From positions 46,762-110,761 of the forward strand of contig CAMBBS010000014.1 of assembly GCA_945863875.1 (NCBI GenBank): a DNA stretch of 64,000 nt. The letters are read 5' to 3'. Source of the stretch: Desulfopila aestuarii DSM 18488. Lineage in GTDB: Bacteria > Desulfobacterota > Desulfobulbia > Desulfobulbales > Desulfocapsaceae. The notes below the pieces were generated by a model. The model was given only the letters and a program-made list of their open reading frames with translations. It searched no databases and was not told the origin of the DNA. Each line of letters starts with the position of its first letter. Positions within the stretch are counted from its first letter, which is position 1. Positions 54,976 through 63,362 of this stretch are shown piece by piece. A program made the position numbers and the translations under genes.

Positions 54976-55002
54976 TCTTGAAATCCAAATTTTTGCGAGT
55001 TT
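54976..55002 (+). repeat. Repeated arginine-gene spacer motif, copy 2
   Basis: TCTTGAAAT, nine bases, TGCGAGTTT, ending eight bases before the argH ATG. Both nine-base halves are identical to copy 1 at 53680-53706, while the central nine bases differ. It may take the place of a usual ribosome site, because none is visible before argH. Confidence 0.6.
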
Positions 55003-55009
55003 ATTAACC

Positions 55010-56413
55010 ATGACTGAAACGAAACAGGGCGGATCGGCAAAGATGTGGGGAGGGCGCTTCAGCGAAGGAACCGCCGCCTCGGTCGAGGCCTTCAGTGCCT
55101 CCATCCATTATGACGCCCGGCTGTATAAATACGATATCGCCGGTAGCAAGGCCCACGCCGCTATGCTTGCCGATCATGGCATTCTGACCAGGGAAGAGCT
55201 GGTGGCAATAACCGATGGTCTTTCGGCAATTGAAAAAGAGATCGAACAGGGGATCTTCACCTTCAGGCGCGAACTGGAAGATATTCATATGAACATTGAA
55301 AAATCCCTGGTCGAGCGCATCGGTCCGGCGGGGGCGAAGCTGCACAGCGCCAGATCGAGAAACGATCAGGTGACCCTCGACTTCAAAATGTATCTGCGCG
55401 ACCAGTGTGATTCGCTGATCGACCTGCTCGACGCCATTTGCAGGGTCTTTGTCATGCTGGCCAGGAAATATCTCGGGCACGTCATGCCGGGTTATACCCA
55501 TATGCAGCGGGCGCAGCCGGTACAGATCGCCCATCATCTGCTCGCCTATTACGAGATGTTCAGCCGGGACCGGGAGCGGATGGTCGACTGTCGCAAGCGG
55601 CTTAATCTCTCGCCGCTTGGCTGCGCGGCCATGGCCGGAACCGGTTTGCCGATTGACCGCGAACAGGTCGCCAGGGCCCTTGGCTTTGATGGGGTAACCG
55701 CCAATTCCATGGACACCTCCGGGGATCGCGACTATGCCATCGAGTTTACCAGCGACTGCACGATGATCCAGCTCCATCTCTCGCGGTTGTCTGAAGAGCT
55801 GGTGCTCTGGTCGACGCAGGAGTTTAACTTTGTCAATATCTCCGACAAATTCTGTACCGGCTCGTCGATCATGCCGCAGAAGAAAAATCCGGATATTCCA
55901 GAATTGATCCGCGGCAAGAGCGGCCGGGTCGTCGGCAGTCTGATGACCCTTATCACTTTGGTGAAGGGGTTGCCGTTGACCTATAACCGTGATCTCCAGG
56001 AAGATAAAGAACCGGTTTTCGATACCGTCGATACCGTTTCCGCTTCCCTGGCGATTATGGCCGAACTGCTTGAAAATCTGCGCTTCAATACCGGGCGGAT
56101 GGCGGAGGCGACGCAGACGGGATGTATGACCGCCACCGATCTGGCCGATTATCTTGTCTTGAAAAATGTCCCGTTCCGTGAGGCGCACAGCATTGTCGGC
56201 CGGGCCGTTGCCTACTGTCTGGAAAAAGGCTGTGAGCTGCCGGATCTGACCCAGGCCGAGCTGGCCGGTTTTTCTCCGGTCATCGGCAAGGATGTCTACG
56301 AGGTGCTTAGTGTCGAAGGCTCGGTCAACAGCCGTATATCCATTGGCGGCACCGCGCTGCAGCGAGTGCAGGAAGCGGTGAGTGCGGCTGAAACAAGGCT
56401 GGGGATCGCCTGA
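55010..56413 (+). CDS. argH: Argininosuccinate lyase
   Basis: 467 residues of the fumarase/aspartase superfamily, with the signature GSSIMPQKKNPDIPEL and HSARSRNDQVTLD. It releases fumarate and arginine. ATG 55010. The lipoprotein gene that follows starts in the last base of its stop codon. Confidence 0.97.
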   Translation: MTETKQGGSAKMWGGRFSEGTAASVEAFSASIHYDARLYKYDIAGSKAHAAMLADHGILTREELVAITDGLSAIEKEIEQGIFTFRRELEDIHMNIEKSLVERIGPAGAKLHSARSRNDQVTLDFKMYLRDQCDSLIDLLDAICRVFVMLARKYLGHVMPGYTHMQRAQPVQIAHHLLAYYEMFSRDRERMVDCRKRLNLSPLGCAAMAGTGLPIDREQVARALGFDGVTANSMDTSGDRDYAIEFTSDCTMIQLHLSRLSEELVLWSTQEFNFVNISDKFCTGSSIMPQKKNPDIPELIRGKSGRVVGSLMTLITLVKGLPLTYNRDLQEDKEPVFDTVDTVSASLAIMAELLENLRFNTGRMAEATQTGCMTATDLADYLVLKNVPFREAHSIVGRAVAYCLEKGCELPDLTQAELAGFSPVIGKDVYEVLSVEGSVNSRISIGGTALQRVQEAVSAAETRLGIA

Positions 56414-57474
56414 TGAACGGCGGCCCTGCGGTGCGGCTCACCGGTTTTTTTCTTCTTGGTTTCTCGCTGCTTTTTTTTAGCGCATGCGGCTACAAGAATG
56501 CACCGATACCGCCGCAAAGTGTCGTACCTGAGGCTATCGGCGATCTGCGCTATACAACGGACGAAAAAGGCGTGCAGCTTACCTGGTCGTATCCGGTGAA
56601 AACCATTCAAGGTGTGGTGCTCGAGGATATTTCCGCCTTTGAACTGTACTGGGCGGAAATACCGCTCGATGACTATTGCCGTACCTGTCCCGTGCCGTTT
56701 GGTGAGCCGATTGAACTTGCCGGCGGTGCGACTTATGACGGCACGATGCGAAGAAAGGCCGTTTACGAATCCTCGCTGCTCCGCTCGGGGCATAAATATT
56801 TTTACAAGGTCCGTGCCCGCACCAGCTGGTGGGCGGACAGCGCCGACTCCAATATCGTCACCTTTGTCTGGTTTCAGCCGACCGCGGCTCCGGCAGGGCT
56901 GACGGCGACACCGGGGGATCGACAGGTTGCGCTCCAGTGGCAGCCGGTGACCACGTTTAAAGACGGCAGCGCCTTTGACATGGCCATGAAATATCAGGTG
57001 CTGCGCCGGGTCGAGGGGCAGGATTTCCGGGAGTTGGGCGAGCCGACAACCGCAACGGAGTATATTGATCGTGACGTGCAAAACGGCTTGAAGTATTTTT
57101 ATACCATCCAGAGTATGATGGTCCTGCGAGACGAATTAGTCAGCGGTGAAATCACTGAGGAGATGGCGGCAATGCCGATCGACCTGACTCCGCCCGCTGT
57201 GCCGACAGGGGTCACGGTCGTGTGGACCGGGGTCGGCATGAAAATTTACTGGGACAAAAACGATGCCGCTGATATCGGCGGGTACAGGGTCTACCGTCGC
57301 GCCGCCGGCAGCCGCAGTTTTGCACAGGTTGGTCAGGTAGCATCGGAGTATGCCCTTTTTACCGATGCAAGTGCGGACGAAAATGTACGCTACTATTATG
57401 CAGTCACTGCCATCGACCAGGCAACACCGCCAAACGAGAGCAAGAAATCAAAGGAAGCGACAAGCAGATATTGA
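56413..57474 (+). CDS. Fibronectin type III lipoprotein
   Basis: 353 residues. The lipobox is FFSAC (Cys25). Two or three fibronectin type III-like repeats follow, including AAPAGLTATPGDRQVALQWQP and TPPAVPTGVTVVWTGVGMKIYWDKN. A Lys/Ser-rich tail ends the protein. It is probably an outer-membrane or periplasmic adhesion or structural lipoprotein. It overlaps argH by one base, which is odd for a gene of unrelated role. The 154-base gap to dapF holds no clear signal. Confidence 0.82.
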   Translation: MNGGPAVRLTGFFLLGFSLLFFSACGYKNAPIPPQSVVPEAIGDLRYTTDEKGVQLTWSYPVKTIQGVVLEDISAFELYWAEIPLDDYCRTCPVPFGEPIELAGGATYDGTMRRKAVYESSLLRSGHKYFYKVRARTSWWADSADSNIVTFVWFQPTAAPAGLTATPGDRQVALQWQPVTTFKDGSAFDMAMKYQVLRRVEGQDFRELGEPTTATEYIDRDVQNGLKYFYTIQSMMVLRDELVSGEITEEMAAMPIDLTPPAVPTGVTVVWTGVGMKIYWDKNDAADIGGYRVYRRAAGSRSFAQVGQVASEYALFTDASADENVRYYYAVTAIDQATPPNESKKSKEATSRY

Positions 57475-57628
57475 CTGCAGCACACCGATTATTTCGTGGC
57501 GTGAAAAGATGCCCTCTAACCGTCATGGAAGCGGTTGGAGGGTTCTGTCGTTCAGGTGGAAGTCGTTTGACCGGCTGAAAATAATGCACCGCCGTGAGGT
57601 GCCGAGAAAAATAAAAGGAGTGTGAGTG

Positions 57629-58471
57629 ATGGCAATAACCTTTCCCATCGCCTTTGAAAAGATGAGTGGTACCGGCAATGATTTTGTCATCATCGACAAC
57701 CGGATAGCAGGTATTCCGCTTGGTGAACAGGTTGATTTTGCCCGTAAAATCTGCCGGCGCATGTTTTCCGTCGGCGCCGATGGACTTATTCTCATTGAAG
57801 AATCGTCCATAGCTGATTTTGCCTGGAATTTTTATAACGCCGACGGTTCTATTGCCGAAATGTGCGGCAACGGTTCACGATGTGCGGCGCGTTTTGCCTA
57901 CAGACATAAGATCGCCGGCCGAAAAATGACCTTTGCCACGCTCGCCGGCATTGTCGAGGCGGAGATAAGCCCGGAGGAAGAAGACGTCGTTCGGGTGAAG
58001 ATGACCCCGCCCTTTGACTTTCGCCTCGATATCTCCTTACAGATCGGCGATGAAGAACGCCCGGTCGCCTATGTCAATACCGGCGTGCCCCATGCGGTCA
58101 TTTTTGTTCAGGAAGACGACGTTCCGGTAAAAACATGGGGGCGCAAAGTGCGCTTTCATCAAATCTTTGAACCAAAAGGTGCCAACGCGAATTTCGTTAA
58201 AATGTTACCCGACGGCAGGCTCAAGGTGCGGACCTATGAGCGTGGTGTCGAGGCCGAGACCATGGCCTGCGGTACCGGTGCCGTTGCATCGGCCCTATTC
58301 GCCTCCATGCTCAAGGGTATGGATTCTCCTGTCGAGGTGGTCACCTCCGGCGGGGATGTGTTGACGATATTTTTTGAATTACATGATGGGCCTGTGGCGG
58401 AGAACATCTTCCTGCAGGGGCCGACCAGGCTGATATGTACTGGAAACCTGACCGCTGAAGCGCTGCTCTGA
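57629..58471 (+). CDS. dapF: Diaminopimelate epimerase
   Basis: About 280 residues. The two catalytic cysteines are in EMCGNGSRCAARF and MACGTGAVASALF. FEKMSGTGNDFVIID is the usual N-terminus. It converts LL- to meso-diaminopimelate for lysine and peptidoglycan. ATG 57629 fits AGGAG eight bases upstream better than the GTG at 57626. Confidence 0.96.
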   Translation: MAITFPIAFEKMSGTGNDFVIIDNRIAGIPLGEQVDFARKICRRMFSVGADGLILIEESSIADFAWNFYNADGSIAEMCGNGSRCAARFAYRHKIAGRKMTFATLAGIVEAEISPEEEDVVRVKMTPPFDFRLDISLQIGDEERPVAYVNTGVPHAVIFVQEDDVPVKTWGRKVRFHQIFEPKGANANFVKMLPDGRLKVRTYERGVEAETMACGTGAVASALFASMLKGMDSPVEVVTSGGDVLTIFFELHDGPVAENIFLQGPTRLICTGNLTAEALL

Positions 58472-58520
58472 TCGATCGTGCAGTTGAATAAGAGTAAAGA
58501 GACACTAACTAGGAGGAGTC

Positions 58521-59402
58521 ATGGAAAAATTTCATGGAGCGCTTGTTGCACTTATAACCCCGTTTATTGACAACGAATTGGACGAACAGGGACTGATTGA
58601 TCTAATTGAGTTTCAGATCGATCAGGGAACACACGGAATCGTGCCCTGCGGCACGACCGGCGAATCGGCCACCATCAGCTTTGCGGAGCACAAGCGGGTT
58701 ATCGACCTCACCGTCAAAACGGTTAACGGTCGCGTTCCAGTCGTTGCCGGGACTGGTGGCAACAATACCCTCGAGGCCATCGAGTTGACTGAAAGCGCCA
58801 AGGAAAGCGGGGCCGACGCGGTCTTGTCGGTGGTGCCCTACTACAACAAGCCGAATCAGGAAGGCATGTACCTGCATTTTAAAGAGATTGCCGAGAGAGT
58901 CGATATCCCGATGTTTCTCTACAATGTGCCGGGGAGAACGGTGGTCAATATGATGCCGGACACCGTCGTCCGGTTGGCGGACATTGATAATATTATCGGC
59001 ATTAAAGAAGCGACCGGCAGTCTTGAGCAGTGTACCGATGTCATCCGCAAGTGTCCTGACGATTTTATTGTTCTGTCCGGCGATGATTTTACCGCCATGC
59101 CGACCGCTCTCATTGGCGGGAAGGGTGTCATCTCGGTCATCTCCAACGTCTATCCAAAAGGTATGGCCGAGATGATGGAGGCGGCGCTGGCTGGGGATCT
59201 GATAAAGGCCAATGCCCTGCATTACCGGATGTACGACCTGATGAAGCTGATGTTTTGCAACCCCAATCCGGTTCCGGCCAAAAAGGCGGCGGAGTTGATG
59301 GGCAAAATACAGAGCGGCCTGCCTCGTTTGCCGCTGGCGCCTATCGACACGGCGAGCCTGGAAAAACTGAAGGCAGCCATGGCCGCACTTTCACTGATAT
59401 AG
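58521..59402 (+). CDS. dapA: 4-hydroxy-tetrahydrodipicolinate synthase
   Basis: 293 residues of the DapA/NAL barrel family. The Schiff-base lysine is in IIGIKEATGSLEQ, the substrate tyrosine in YYNKPNQEG, and CGTTGESATI lies near the start. AGGAGGAG precedes the ATG. Confidence 0.96.
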   Translation: MEKFHGALVALITPFIDNELDEQGLIDLIEFQIDQGTHGIVPCGTTGESATISFAEHKRVIDLTVKTVNGRVPVVAGTGGNNTLEAIELTESAKESGADAVLSVVPYYNKPNQEGMYLHFKEIAERVDIPMFLYNVPGRTVVNMMPDTVVRLADIDNIIGIKEATGSLEQCTDVIRKCPDDFIVLSGDDFTAMPTALIGGKGVISVISNVYPKGMAEMMEAALAGDLIKANALHYRMYDLMKLMFCNPNPVPAKKAAELMGKIQSGLPRLPLAPIDTASLEKLKAAMAALSLI

Positions 59403-59426
59403 CAGTTGAGAAACAAAGGAGTGGAC

Positions 59427-60236
59427 ATGATAAAGGTCATAATCGCCGGGGCAGCCGGCAGGATGGGACAGCGCGTCGCACATATGGTAAGCAGCCACCC
59501 GCGACTGGAATATGCCGCCGCCTTCGAGGTGCCCGGTAGCCCGGCCATCGGCAAGGATGCCGGCTTGTTGTCGCTTGGCGTGGAGAATGGCGTGATCATC
59601 GGCGAGGGGATCGAATCGGTCATCGACCAGGGGGATGTTCTCATCGATTTCACCTTCCATAAGGCGACCATGGAATTTGCCCGGATAGCCGCGCAATATA
59701 AAAAAGCGATGGTTATCGGTACCACCGGACTTACCGCCGAGAATCTGGCCGAGCTGGGCGAACTGGCGAAAAACTTTCCCTGTGTTCAGGCGCCCAATAT
59801 GTCCATCTGCGTCAATGTTCTCTTCAAGCTAGTGAAAAAGACGGCGGCTATCCTTGGCGACGATTACGATATTGAGATCATTGAGGCGCATCATAACAAA
59901 AAGAAGGATGCCCCTAGCGGCACCGCACTCAAGCTTGCGGAAATGGCCGCCGAGGGGGTCAGTCGTAACCTCGACGACGTGCTGGTCCTTGAGCGCAGCG
60001 GCATAATCGGCGAGCGCAAACCAAAGGAGATCGGTATCCAGACCATCAGGGCCGCAGATATCGTTGGCGAGCACACCGTCTATTTTGCCGGTCCGGGAGA
60101 GCGGATAGAGTTGGTGCACCGGGCGCACAGCCGCGATCATTTTGCCAAGGGCGCGATTACCGCCGCGGCCTGGATCGTCGACAAGGAATGCGGCGTCTAC
60201 TCAATGTTCGACGTCCTCGGACTGCAGGATCTTTGA
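59427..60236 (+). CDS. dapB: 4-hydroxy-tetrahydrodipicolinate reductase
   Basis: About 269 residues. The NAD(P) loop is GAAGRMGQRV, and the catalytic segment is EAHHNKKKDAPSGTALKLAE. ATG 59427 follows AAAGGAG, five bases away. It lies 24 bases after dapA and is cotranscribed. It reduces the dapA product with NAD(P)H. Confidence 0.96.
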   Translation: MIKVIIAGAAGRMGQRVAHMVSSHPRLEYAAAFEVPGSPAIGKDAGLLSLGVENGVIIGEGIESVIDQGDVLIDFTFHKATMEFARIAAQYKKAMVIGTTGLTAENLAELGELAKNFPCVQAPNMSICVNVLFKLVKKTAAILGDDYDIEIIEAHHNKKKDAPSGTALKLAEMAAEGVSRNLDDVLVLERSGIIGERKPKEIGIQTIRAADIVGEHTVYFAGPGERIELVHRAHSRDHFAKGAITAAAWIVDKECGVYSMFDVLGLQDL

Positions 60237-60238
60237 TC

Positions 60239-60763
60239 TTGAAAGCCTTTATCGGCATGGGTTCTAATCTCGGTGACGGCAAGGCGCTTCTGCAGGGGGC
60301 CTGGCAGGCTCTGGGCGAGATCGACGGTATTGTTCTGGACGGCCTGTCCAATCCCTACCTGACCGCGCCGGTCGATATGACCAGTCAGCACTGGTTTACC
60401 AATGCGGTCGGCCGACTGCAGGTGTTGTTGTCGCCTGCCGCGCTGCTGCAGGTCCTGCTGGCTGTCGAGGCCTCTTTTGGTCGAAAGAGAACCGAGAAAA
60501 CCTTCGGCTACCAGGATCGCAGCCTGGATCTCGATCTGCTCGTCTACGGCGATGTGGTCATGGACAGCCCTGAGCTGACCCTGCCCCACCCGCGCATCGG
60601 TGACCGCCTCTTTGTCTTGGCGCCTTTTGCCGAACTGGAGCCGGACTTTCGCGACGGTCTTGGTGGGGAAAGCATCGCCGAAAAAGAAAATCGTCTGCTT
60701 GATTACATGGCCAGCAACAAAAACAATGCACAGGAAATAATTCGCGGTGCATGGAGCGAATAG
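60239..60763 (+). CDS. folK: HPPK: 2-amino-4-hydroxy-6-hydroxymethyldihydropteridine pyrophosphokinase
   Basis: About 174 residues. GMGSNLGDG is the substrate loop, and RKRTEKTFGYQDRSLDLDLLVYG holds the catalytic residues and metal ligands. It transfers pyrophosphate from ATP in folate synthesis. Start TTG 60239, three bases after the dapB stop, gives the normal N-terminus (LKAFIGMG); the ATG at 60188 lies within dapB. Confidence 0.92.
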   Translation: MKAFIGMGSNLGDGKALLQGAWQALGEIDGIVLDGLSNPYLTAPVDMTSQHWFTNAVGRLQVLLSPAALLQVLLAVEASFGRKRTEKTFGYQDRSLDLDLLVYGDVVMDSPELTLPHPRIGDRLFVLAPFAELEPDFRDGLGGESIAEKENRLLDYMASNKNNAQEIIRGAWSE

Positions 60764-60856
60764 CCGCCCTTGCAAAATCAGCAGAAAGATGACATGCTTG
60801 ATCGAGCGATGGGATTTTTTTACTAAATTACCAAGAGACAGAAGCGAGAAAGTATT

Positions 60857-61132
60857 TTGAGCCCGCTACGTATAATCATCATCGCGATCCTGCTTTATAT
60901 AGCTTTTCGGCTGATCATGGCAGGCCGGACAAAGCCACCAGTTGGTCGGGGCCGGCCGAAAAAAACACCCAGGGAGATGCCGCCTAGCGATATTCTGGAA
61001 GAAGATCCGGTCTGTAAAAAACTTGTCCCGCGGCAACAGGCGGTGCAATATGAACACCAAGGAATAAAATATTATTTTTGCAGCAGGGAATGCTGCAATA
61101 CATTCAGAACCACACAAGGAGAAAGTAAATGA
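60857..61132 (+). CDS. Small membrane protein with a TRASH/YHS-like cysteine motif
   Basis: 91 residues. An N-terminal membrane segment (about 5-21) is followed by a Pro/Lys-rich linker and then [14 protein letters not shown]...[12 protein letters not shown]. This resembles TRASH/YHS metal-binding sequences. The start is TTG at 60857, without a good ribosome site. The end overlaps the transaldolase gene by four bases (ATGA), so it is real, and it probably takes part in metal sensing or trafficking (inference). Confidence 0.65.
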   Translation: MSPLRIIIIAILLYIAFRLIMAGRTKPPVGRGRPKKTPREMPPSDILEEDPVCKKLVPRQQAVQYEHQGIKYYFCSRECCNTFRTTQGESK

Positions 61133-61773
61133 AGTTTTTTATTGATACAGCCAATCTCGAAGAAATTAAGAAAGGTCTTGAGATGGGCATGGTTGACGGC
61201 GTTACCACCAATCCTTCGCTTATCGCCAGGGAGAACATGCCGTTTGAAGAGATTATTACCCAGATCTGCAAACTGATCGATGGCCCGGTCAGTGCCGAAG
61301 TGGTCAGCCTCGATGCCGCGGGGATGCTCGTTGAGGCGAAAAAGCTGGCGAAAATCGCCGACAATATCGTCATCAAGATCCCGATGATTATCGAAGGACT
61401 GAAAGCGGTGAAAAAACTTACCGCCGAAGGCATCAAAACCAACGTCACGCTGGTCTTTTCCTCGGGGCAGGCACTTCTGGCTGCCAAGGCGGGCGCCTCT
61501 TTTGTCAGTCCCTTTGTCGGCCGTCTTGACGATATCGGCACCCCCAGTATGGATTTGATCAGTGATATCGCCACGGTTTATGACAACTACGGCTACCAGA
61601 GCGAGATAATCGTTGCCAGCGTGAGAAATCCGCAGCACGTCATGGATGCCGCACTCATCGGGGCGGATATCGCCACCATTCCATTGAAGGTGATCACCCA
61701 GCTGGCCAAACATCCACTGACCGATATCGGCATGGAACAATTCCTGGCCGATTGGGAAAAACGCACCAAATAG
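61129..61773 (+). CDS. tal: Transaldolase (TalC/Fsa type)
   Basis: 214 residues, the short form of transaldolase. [32 protein letters not shown], then NIVIKIPMI with the likely Schiff-base lysine, then GRLDDIG. It shifts three-carbon units between sugar phosphates, or acts as fructose-6-phosphate aldolase; the two cannot be separated from sequence alone. Its start overlaps the small membrane gene by four bases. Confidence 0.9.
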   Translation: MKFFIDTANLEEIKKGLEMGMVDGVTTNPSLIARENMPFEEIITQICKLIDGPVSAEVVSLDAAGMLVEAKKLAKIADNIVIKIPMIIEGLKAVKKLTAEGIKTNVTLVFSSGQALLAAKAGASFVSPFVGRLDDIGTPSMDLISDIATVYDNYGYQSEIIVASVRNPQHVMDAALIGADIATIPLKVITQLAKHPLTDIGMEQFLADWEKRTK

Positions 61774-62493
61774 ATGGCTGCAACCAGGAACGATACCTTC
61801 ATACGCGAAGGCCGATCCTTTAGCAGGGATTGTTCAGCCGGACACGGACGGAGCATCAGCTTCCTCCGTGCCTGGTTTGGTCAAGGCTCTCTGCTGCTCT
61901 CCATCACTGTTCTTCTTGCGATACTGTTCCTTCTTGTCGACAGTCGCAGCCTGCATGCGGAAATAATGTATCTCTGTCGGGATCGATTGGGAACACTGAA
62001 CTTCACTAACGTGCCGAATGGCTCGGATTGCAAAACATTTGTCCTCGAGGTTGGCGGGGGTGGCACCTTCCCCGGCATTTCCACGGATTACGGCGACGAC
62101 ACCGTCAGATACGATCGGCAGATACGCCGCATCGGCACCCTGTATAACGTCGATCCTTCACTGATCAAGGCGATAATCCATACCGAATCCGATTTTGATT
62201 ACCGGGCGGTTTCAAGGGCCGGTGCCCAGGGGCTGATGCAGCTCATGCCGGACACGGCTAAGGATTTACAGGTGTCCAACCCCTTTGATCCCCATGAGAA
62301 CATTGATGGGGGAACCCGCTATTTCCGCTACCTGCTCGATAGCTTCAATGACGATCTGATCCTTTCCCTGGCGGCGTATAATGCCGGTCCGGGGCTGGTC
62401 ACGCGCACCGGCGGAGTGCCGAGAATTCCGGAGACCCTGAGCTATATAAACAAGGTTCTCAAACGTTACAAGGTATACAAAGCGACATGGTAA
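61774..62493 (+). CDS. Lytic murein transglycosylase (SLT domain)
   Basis: 239 residues. A membrane segment lies at about 38-56, then a linker and the SLT domain with catalytic Glu in HTESDFDYRAVSRAGAQGLMQLMPDTA and AYNAGPG near the end. It cleaves peptidoglycan at the periplasmic face. ATG 61774 comes directly after the transaldolase stop codon, with no spacing and no visible ribosome site. The N-terminus may be a signal-anchor. Confidence 0.9.
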   Translation: MAATRNDTFIREGRSFSRDCSAGHGRSISFLRAWFGQGSLLLSITVLLAILFLLVDSRSLHAEIMYLCRDRLGTLNFTNVPNGSDCKTFVLEVGGGGTFPGISTDYGDDTVRYDRQIRRIGTLYNVDPSLIKAIIHTESDFDYRAVSRAGAQGLMQLMPDTAKDLQVSNPFDPHENIDGGTRYFRYLLDSFNDDLILSLAAYNAGPGLVTRTGGVPRIPETLSYINKVLKRYKVYKATW

Positions 62494-62523
62494 CCTGTTG
62501 TTATCAGAGGATTTGAGGCATTG

Positions 62524-63087
62524 ATGGATCGACTTTCCAATCTCCCCAATATATTGACAGGTTTCAGATTTGCCCTTATTCCGGTGCTGATCGTGCTGTT
62601 CTGCCTGCAACAGACAATGACGGTGGAACTGTGCAGCTTTATCGTCTTCACCTTTGCCGCCTTGACGGATTTTGTCGATGGATGGGTGGCAAGGCGCTAC
62701 CATATTGAGACGGTCCTCGGCAAACTGATGGATCCCCTGGCCGATAAGGTGCTCGTCGCCACTGCTCTGATCATGCTCATCCCCTTAGGAAAAATTGCCG
62801 CCTGGGTCAGCCTGCTCATCATCTGTCGGGAGATTATCGTCACCGGACTGCGCGGACTTGCCGCGACCACCGGTAAGGTTGTCTCCGCCGGTTCGGTTGG
62901 CAAACTGAAAAGCAACTTCCAGTATTTCGGCCTCGGCTTTTTGCTCTTTCCGTTAAACGTGCTGCCGGTTCCCTGCCAGCATGAAATAGGCAGGGGGCTG
63001 ATTTATATTTCTCTCTTTCTCGCCCTCTGGTCGGCAGCAGTCTATTTCTTCAACCTGCGCGCCGTCTTCCTGGAAACTACTCGTTAG
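62524..63087 (+). CDS. pgsA: CDP-diacylglycerol-glycerol-3-phosphate phosphatidyltransferase
   Basis: About 187 residues with several membrane segments. The CDP-alcohol phosphotransferase motif reads DGWVARRYHIETVLGKLMDPLADK. It makes phosphatidylglycerol phosphate. ATG 62524 is preferred over the TTG at 62521. GAGG stands upstream. Confidence 0.92.
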   Translation: MDRLSNLPNILTGFRFALIPVLIVLFCLQQTMTVELCSFIVFTFAALTDFVDGWVARRYHIETVLGKLMDPLADKVLVATALIMLIPLGKIAAWVSLLIICREIIVTGLRGLAATTGKVVSAGSVGKLKSNFQYFGLGFLLFPLNVLPVPCQHEIGRGLIYISLFLALWSAAVYFFNLRAVFLETTR

Positions 63088-63150
63088 TCGGGGATTGAGA
63101 AGCTTTTAGCTTGACGGAAAACAAGAAAGTGGGGTATAAACGAACCTCAC

Positions 63151-63237
63151 GCCGGAGTGGTGAAACTGGTAGACGCACTGGACTCAAAATCCAGCGAGGG
63201 CAACTTCGTGTCGGTTCGATTCCGACCTCCGGCACCA
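63151..63237 (+). tRNA. tRNA-Leu (anticodon CAA)
   Basis: The acceptor arms GCCGGAG and CTCCGGC pair, followed by A and a genome-encoded CCA. The anticodon stem CTGGA/TCCAG holds loop CTCAAAA, anticodon CAA, reading UUG. A long variable arm (GCGAGGGCAACTTCGT) marks a class II tRNA. TTCGATT is the T loop. It sits 63 bases after pgsA. Confidence 0.97.
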
Positions 63238-63243
63238 ATGCCA

Positions 63244-63286
63244 AACAAGACGCAATCTCTTTGATTACAAAGGGTTGCGTTTTGTT
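63244..63286 (+). terminator. Terminator downstream of tRNA-Leu
   Basis: AACAAGACGCAA pairs with TTGCGTTTTGTT (with bulges), and CTTTG with CAAAG at the tip, followed by TTTC. It closes the tRNA transcript. It is stem-rich but its T run is short. Confidence 0.6.
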
Positions 63287-63340
63287 GTTTCTGGTGTCTT
63301 TCCTTTCTCATTCTCATCTCATCTACTGTAGGTATTTTCG

Positions 63341-63362
63341 TAGTAGGCCGTTAGTAGGCCGT
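63341..63362. repeat. Tandem 11-base repeat
   Basis: TAGTAGGCCGT occurs twice in a row, followed by TAG. It lies about 100 bases after the tRNA gene. The surrounding 63,287-64,000 has no recognisable gene, and the short reading frames there are not convincing. One ORF of 32 codons (63467-63562, with a CCxC motif) is noted under findings. Confidence 0.7.

Noticed and set aside
55004..56188. Open frame of 394 codons on the minus strand
   Set aside because: It lies wholly inside argH on the other strand; argH has all family motifs. Long antisense frames are common in GC-rich coding sequence.
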